A stretch of 64,000 nucleotides of DNA from contig NZ_JACMYH010000007.1 of assembly GCF_014235765.1 (NCBI RefSeq), forward strand, positions 1 to 64,000, in the 5' to 3' direction. Positions 61,406 to 64,000 of this stretch are shown here, piece after piece; the first letter of the stretch is position 1, and every line of letters starts with the position of its first letter. Made by a program: the position numbers and the translations under genes. The notes under the pieces are model-generated. The model saw only the letters and a program-made list of their open reading frames with translations. It was not told the origin of the DNA and made no database searches. The stretch is from Pseudomonas baltica. GTDB lineage: Bacteria > Pseudomonadota > Gammaproteobacteria > Pseudomonadales > Pseudomonadaceae.

Positions 61406-62136
61406 CAGCCTTGCCACCTCTCACCCGGAACGATGATCAAGGAAAAATAGGGCGACGAGGTCGGATCGACCTCGGCCAGGGGGACGATCTTCTGGTTGGC
61501 CATGGTGGCGCGCTCGACATACAGGGCGCGCTCGGCCAGGCCCAGTTCGATCAGCACCTGGCGGACCTTGGGAAAGTTGCGGCCCAGCTTCATGATCACG
61601 GCGGCGTCGGCGTCGGCCAGGCGACGCTTGAGGTCGTCCGCCGGCAGCACGCCCGAGAGCACCGAGAGGCTCTGGTTGCGATACACCAAGGGTGCGCCCA
61701 GCACCGAAGCACCGCCGAGCATCGAGCAGACGCCAGGGATCACCTGGGCTTCATAGCGTTCGGCGAGCCGGTCGTGCAGGTACATGTAGGAGCCATAGAA
61801 GAACGGATCCCCCTCGCAGATCACCGCCACGTCGCGGCCGGCATCCAGGTGCTCGGCGACGTCCAGGCTGGCGGTGTCGTAGAAATCGCTGATGACCTGT
61901 TCATAGGACAGCGGCGCGGGCAGTGCCTCGGTGGTCACCGGGTAGACCAGCGGCAGCAAGGTTTGCAGAGCCTGCAGGTGGCCCTCGATGATGCCGAAGG
62001 CATTGCCCTTCTTGCCCTTGGCGACGAAATAGGCCACCACCGGCGCCTCGCGCAACAGGCGCAGCGCCTTGACGGTGATCAGTTCGGGATCGCCCGGGCC
62101 TACGCCCAGTCCCAGCAGACGGCCACGCGGTTGCAT
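61405..62136 (-). CDS. cobI: Precorrin-2 C20-methyltransferase
   Basis: A 243-aa SAM-dependent tetrapyrrole methylase that adds the C20 methyl of precorrin-3A. RLLGLGVGPGDPELITVKAL at the N-terminus and CEGDPFFYGSYMYLHDRL in the middle are the family signatures. ATG 62136 shares a base with the cobH stop. The long open frame upstream is inside cobH. Confidence 0.95.
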   Translation of the reverse strand: MQPRGRLLGLGVGPGDPELITVKALRLLREAPVVAYFVAKGKKGNAFGIIEGHLQALQTLLPLVYPVTTEALPAPLSYEQVISDFYDTASLDVAEHLDAGRDVAVICEGDPFFYGSYMYLHDRLAERYEAQVIPGVCSMLGGASVLGAPLVYRNQSLSVLSGVLPADDLKRRLADADAAVIMKLGRNFPKVRQVLIELGLAERALYVERATMANQKIVPLAEVDPTSSPYFSLIIVPGERWQG

Positions 62137-62762
62137 CACTCGACCTCCGTGGCCAGTGCATTGACCGCGGCGGCGGCCATGGCACTGCCACCCTTGCGGC
62201 CTTCGACGATGACGAACGGCACGCCACGGCTGTCCGCCGCCAGCATGGCCTTGGACTCGGCCGCGCCGACGAAACCGACTGGAAAGCCTAGGATCAGGGC
62301 GGGCTTGGGCGCGCCGGCATCGATCATGTCGAGCAGGTGGAACAGCGCGGTCGGCGCATTGCCGATGACCACGACCGAGCCTTGCAGATGGGGCCGCCAC
62401 AGCTCCAGCGCAGCCGCCGAGCGGGTGTTGCCCAAGGCTTGGGCCAGGGCTGGCACGCTGTCGTCCTTGAGGGTACAGATCACCTGGTTGTTCGCAGGCA
62501 GTCGGGCGCGGGTGATGCCTTCGGCGACCATGCGCGCGTCGCACAGGATCGGCGCGCCGGCGGCAAGGGCGTCGCGGCCGGCTTTGCCGGCGCCGGGCGA
62601 GAAGCGCAGGTCCTGGACGACATCGACCATGCCGCAGGCGTGAATGACCCGTACGGCGAGCTTTTCCAGGTCTGCGGGGATCTGATCCAGCTTCGCTTCG
62701 GCACGAATGATGGCGAAGGAATTGCGATAGATCTCCTGACCATCGCGGATGTAGTCAATCAT
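62136..62762 (-). CDS. cobH: Precorrin-8X methylmutase
   Basis: A 208-residue enzyme that moves a methyl from C11 to C12, giving hydrogenobyrinate. Visible: DYIRDGQEIYRNSFAIIRAE, IHACGMVDVV with the catalytic His, and ILGFPVGFVGAAESK. The ATG at 62762 lies inside the end of cobG (8-bp overlap), so translation is coupled. Confidence 0.95.
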   Translation of the reverse strand: MIDYIRDGQEIYRNSFAIIRAEAKLDQIPADLEKLAVRVIHACGMVDVVQDLRFSPGAGKAGRDALAAGAPILCDARMVAEGITRARLPANNQVICTLKDDSVPALAQALGNTRSAAALELWRPHLQGSVVVIGNAPTALFHLLDMIDAGAPKPALILGFPVGFVGAAESKAMLAADSRGVPFVIVEGRKGGSAMAAAAVNALATEVE

Positions 62763-64000
62763 GGGTGTCGCTCCGTGAGCGGTCGCGCAGCAGGGCAGCG
62801 GCCGCATCCAGTGAAAGATGGCGCGCGAGCAGAGTCCCGAATCCGGGTCGTTCGGCGTCGCGCAGATACAGGTCATAATGGCCGGCGCTACTGGCCAGCA
62901 GGGTCGCCGGGGCGACATGGGCCGCGGCGCATGAACGTGGGCAGCCGCTCAGATGTACGCTCAGCGGCGCCCGCGCAGGCAGCAAAGCGGCGAGGCGAAC
63001 GGCATCCGCCTTGGTGTCGGCCAGGCCCTTGGCACAGCCGCTGGCGCCCGTGCAGGCGATCATGGCCGCCAAGGGCTGTTGCGGCCCGGTGATGAAGCCC
63101 AGCTGGGTCAGGGCCTGGAGCACGGGTTCGGGATCGCGCAGGTCAGGTAACAGCAGGCCCTGCCACGGGGTCATGCGCAGGGTGCCGTTACCGTGTTCGC
63201 GAGCGAGCTGGGCGGCGCCGCGCAGCATGGCCGGGGTCAGCCGGCCCAGGGGAGCCAGGGTGCAGATGAAGCTCAGGCCCGCTTGGCGCTGTGGCTGGAT
63301 GCCCAGTTTGAAGGTGGCCAGCGGCCTGCCCAGTGGTGCAGGGCAAACAGGCAGACCCAGGGTGCTGAGGAATGCCTGGGTAGTGTCAGTGGCGGCCTCT
63401 TCGCGGGCAGAGCCCGCTCCCACAGGTGCAGCAATCTTGCCTGCCTTGGCTGTGGTGGCTGGCATGCTGGTATCAGCGACGAGGATCCTGTGGGAGCGAG
63501 GCGGGCGGCTGAGCCCTCTGCCTGCGAAGAAGGCGTCGGCAAGCAGATCGCGCATTCGCGTGTGTTCAGGGCGCGCCAGTTCGAGGAAGCGGTCCAACAC
63601 CGCCACCACCAGGGCATGGCCTTGGTCAAAAGGCACGGCGCCCACGGCAGGGTCGCTCCCGGGACAGCCGGCCAGGCCGAACGCCCACCAGCATTGCCCA
63701 TCACGTTCGAAGGCCGACAGCCACAGATCGTGGTGATGCTCGAGCATCGCCAGGCGCTCGCCGCCGTGCAACTGCACCGCGAACTTGGCCGACAGCGCAT
63801 GGAAGCGCGGCTCGGTTTCCAGGCTGTGGATGACCTGGGCCGCCAGTGGGCGCGTGTCGACGACCTGTTGGGGGTCGATGCCGGCGGTGGGGCTGAGCAT
63901 GACATTGCGCACGTCGTCACCGGCTGCGTCCCGTGGACCCAAGCCAGCCTGCAGCAAATGCTCGATCAAGGCCTGATGACGTTCACCGATACCCCGAATC
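62755..64000 (-). CDS. cobG: Precorrin-3B synthase, partial (start beyond the window)
   Basis: The C-terminal 414 residues are in the window; the frame is open to the right edge and reads IRGIGERHQAL, a CobG-type segment. The enzyme is an Fe-S monooxygenase of the sulfite/nitrite reductase fold that hydroxylates precorrin-3A at C20 and forms the lactone. The cluster ligands are CTGASGC and CPRSC. Between about 63391 and 63533 an inverted pair of REP elements is read in frame, adding about 50 low-complexity residues (GRGLSRPPRSHRI ... REEAATDT). It is the first visible gene of cobGHIJ. Confidence 0.92.
   Translation of the reverse strand, partial: IRGIGERHQALIEHLLQAGLGPRDAAGDDVRNVMLSPTAGIDPQQVVDTRPLAAQVIHSLETEPRFHALSAKFAVQLHGGERLAMLEHHHDLWLSAFERDGQCWWAFGLAGCPGSDPAVGAVPFDQGHALVVAVLDRFLELARPEHTRMRDLLADAFFAGRGLSRPPRSHRILVADTSMPATTAKAGKIAAPVGAGSAREEAATDTTQAFLSTLGLPVCPAPLGRPLATFKLGIQPQRQAGLSFICTLAPLGRLTPAMLRGAAQLAREHGNGTLRMTPWQGLLLPDLRDPEPVLQALTQLGFITGPQQPLAAMIACTGASGCAKGLADTKADAVRLAALLPARAPLSVHLSGCPRSCAAAHVAPATLLASSAGHYDLYLRDAERPGFGTLLARHLSLDAAAALLRDRSRSDTHD
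63391..63533. repeat. Inverted REP pair inside cobG
   Basis: GGCGGCCTCTTCGCGGGCAG + AGCCCGCTCCCACAGG at 63391-63426 is a P. putida-type REP. An inverted, more diverged copy (CCTGTGGGAGCGAGGC ... CCTGCGAAGAAGGC) lies at 63487-63533. Both fall inside the cobG reading frame without breaking it. Confidence 0.85.

Noticed and set aside
1..64000. tRNA, rRNA, prophage, integrative element or insertion sequence
   Set aside because: I scanned for CCA-flanked clover-leaf patterns, integrase or transposase products and terminal repeats and saw none; a dedicated tRNA search was not possible here.

Overview
The window is chromosomal DNA of a Pseudomonas, most probably of the P. putida group. This rests on uniformly high G+C, on gene order, and on 35-bp REP elements of the kind described for P. 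putida (core CTCTTCGCGGG ... CCCGCTCCTACAG, e.g. 6143-6176). Gene blocks match Pseudomonas order as I remember it: speA-SUI1 ... MCP-dsbD-accBC-prmA-(DUF3426)-dusB-fis-purH-purD-retS, and cobG-H-I-J. I see no rRNA, tRNA, CRISPR array, prophage, integrase or transposase. Almost every base belongs to a core-type gene; the accessory-looking part is one AT-richer patch at about 37250-38270.

Layout. 95-9784: beta-alanine/omega-amino-acid catabolism (bauA-like transaminase plus mmsA, with a divergent LysR gene and a RutR-like TetR gene), YigZ, an SDR, the ChaA antiporter, and sdaA with a divergent LysR gene. 9935-13606: fecBCDE-type ferric-citrate ABC transporter without receptor or sigma/anti-sigma genes. 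13742-17211: adenine/adenosine deaminase, an ArsR-like regulator with a promoter-embedded dyad, a 59-aa protein, a Bcr/CflA MFS pump. 17260-18459: copper locus (copZ, a small secreted protein, cueR) with two textbook CueR promoters. 18496-27989: RIO kinase, AraC/SBF transporter pair, a thiolase/ketoreductase/MaoC set, a MazG-type protein, CmoM, two DUF4136 lipoproteins, an orphan A24 peptidase. 28015-35720: PBP1C and a thioester-containing bacterial alpha-2-macroglobulin, separated by a small membrane-protein gene on the other strand. 35911-43482: MATE pump, a lipoprotein, a lipoprotein esterase after speA, SUI1, Nudix, DUF2333.

43767-59500: a CtpL-like chemoreceptor, dsbD, accBC, prmA, DUF3426, dusB-fis, purH, purD and the hybrid kinase retS. 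The aroQ gene that I expect between dsbD and accB is absent; a 385-bp gap lies there. 59714-64000: corrin-ring genes cobJ (CbiG-CobJ fusion), cobI, cobH and partial cobG, read from the right edge leftwards as a translationally coupled operon.

I found no clearly undescribed multi-gene system. The best leads are an in-frame pair of REP elements inside cobG, the paired CueR promoters around an unknown secreted protein, the operator-like dyad over a perfect -10 upstream of the ArsR-like gene, the missing aroQ, the small membrane gene between pbpC and the macroglobulin gene, and an A24 peptidase with Glu in place of its second catalytic Asp.
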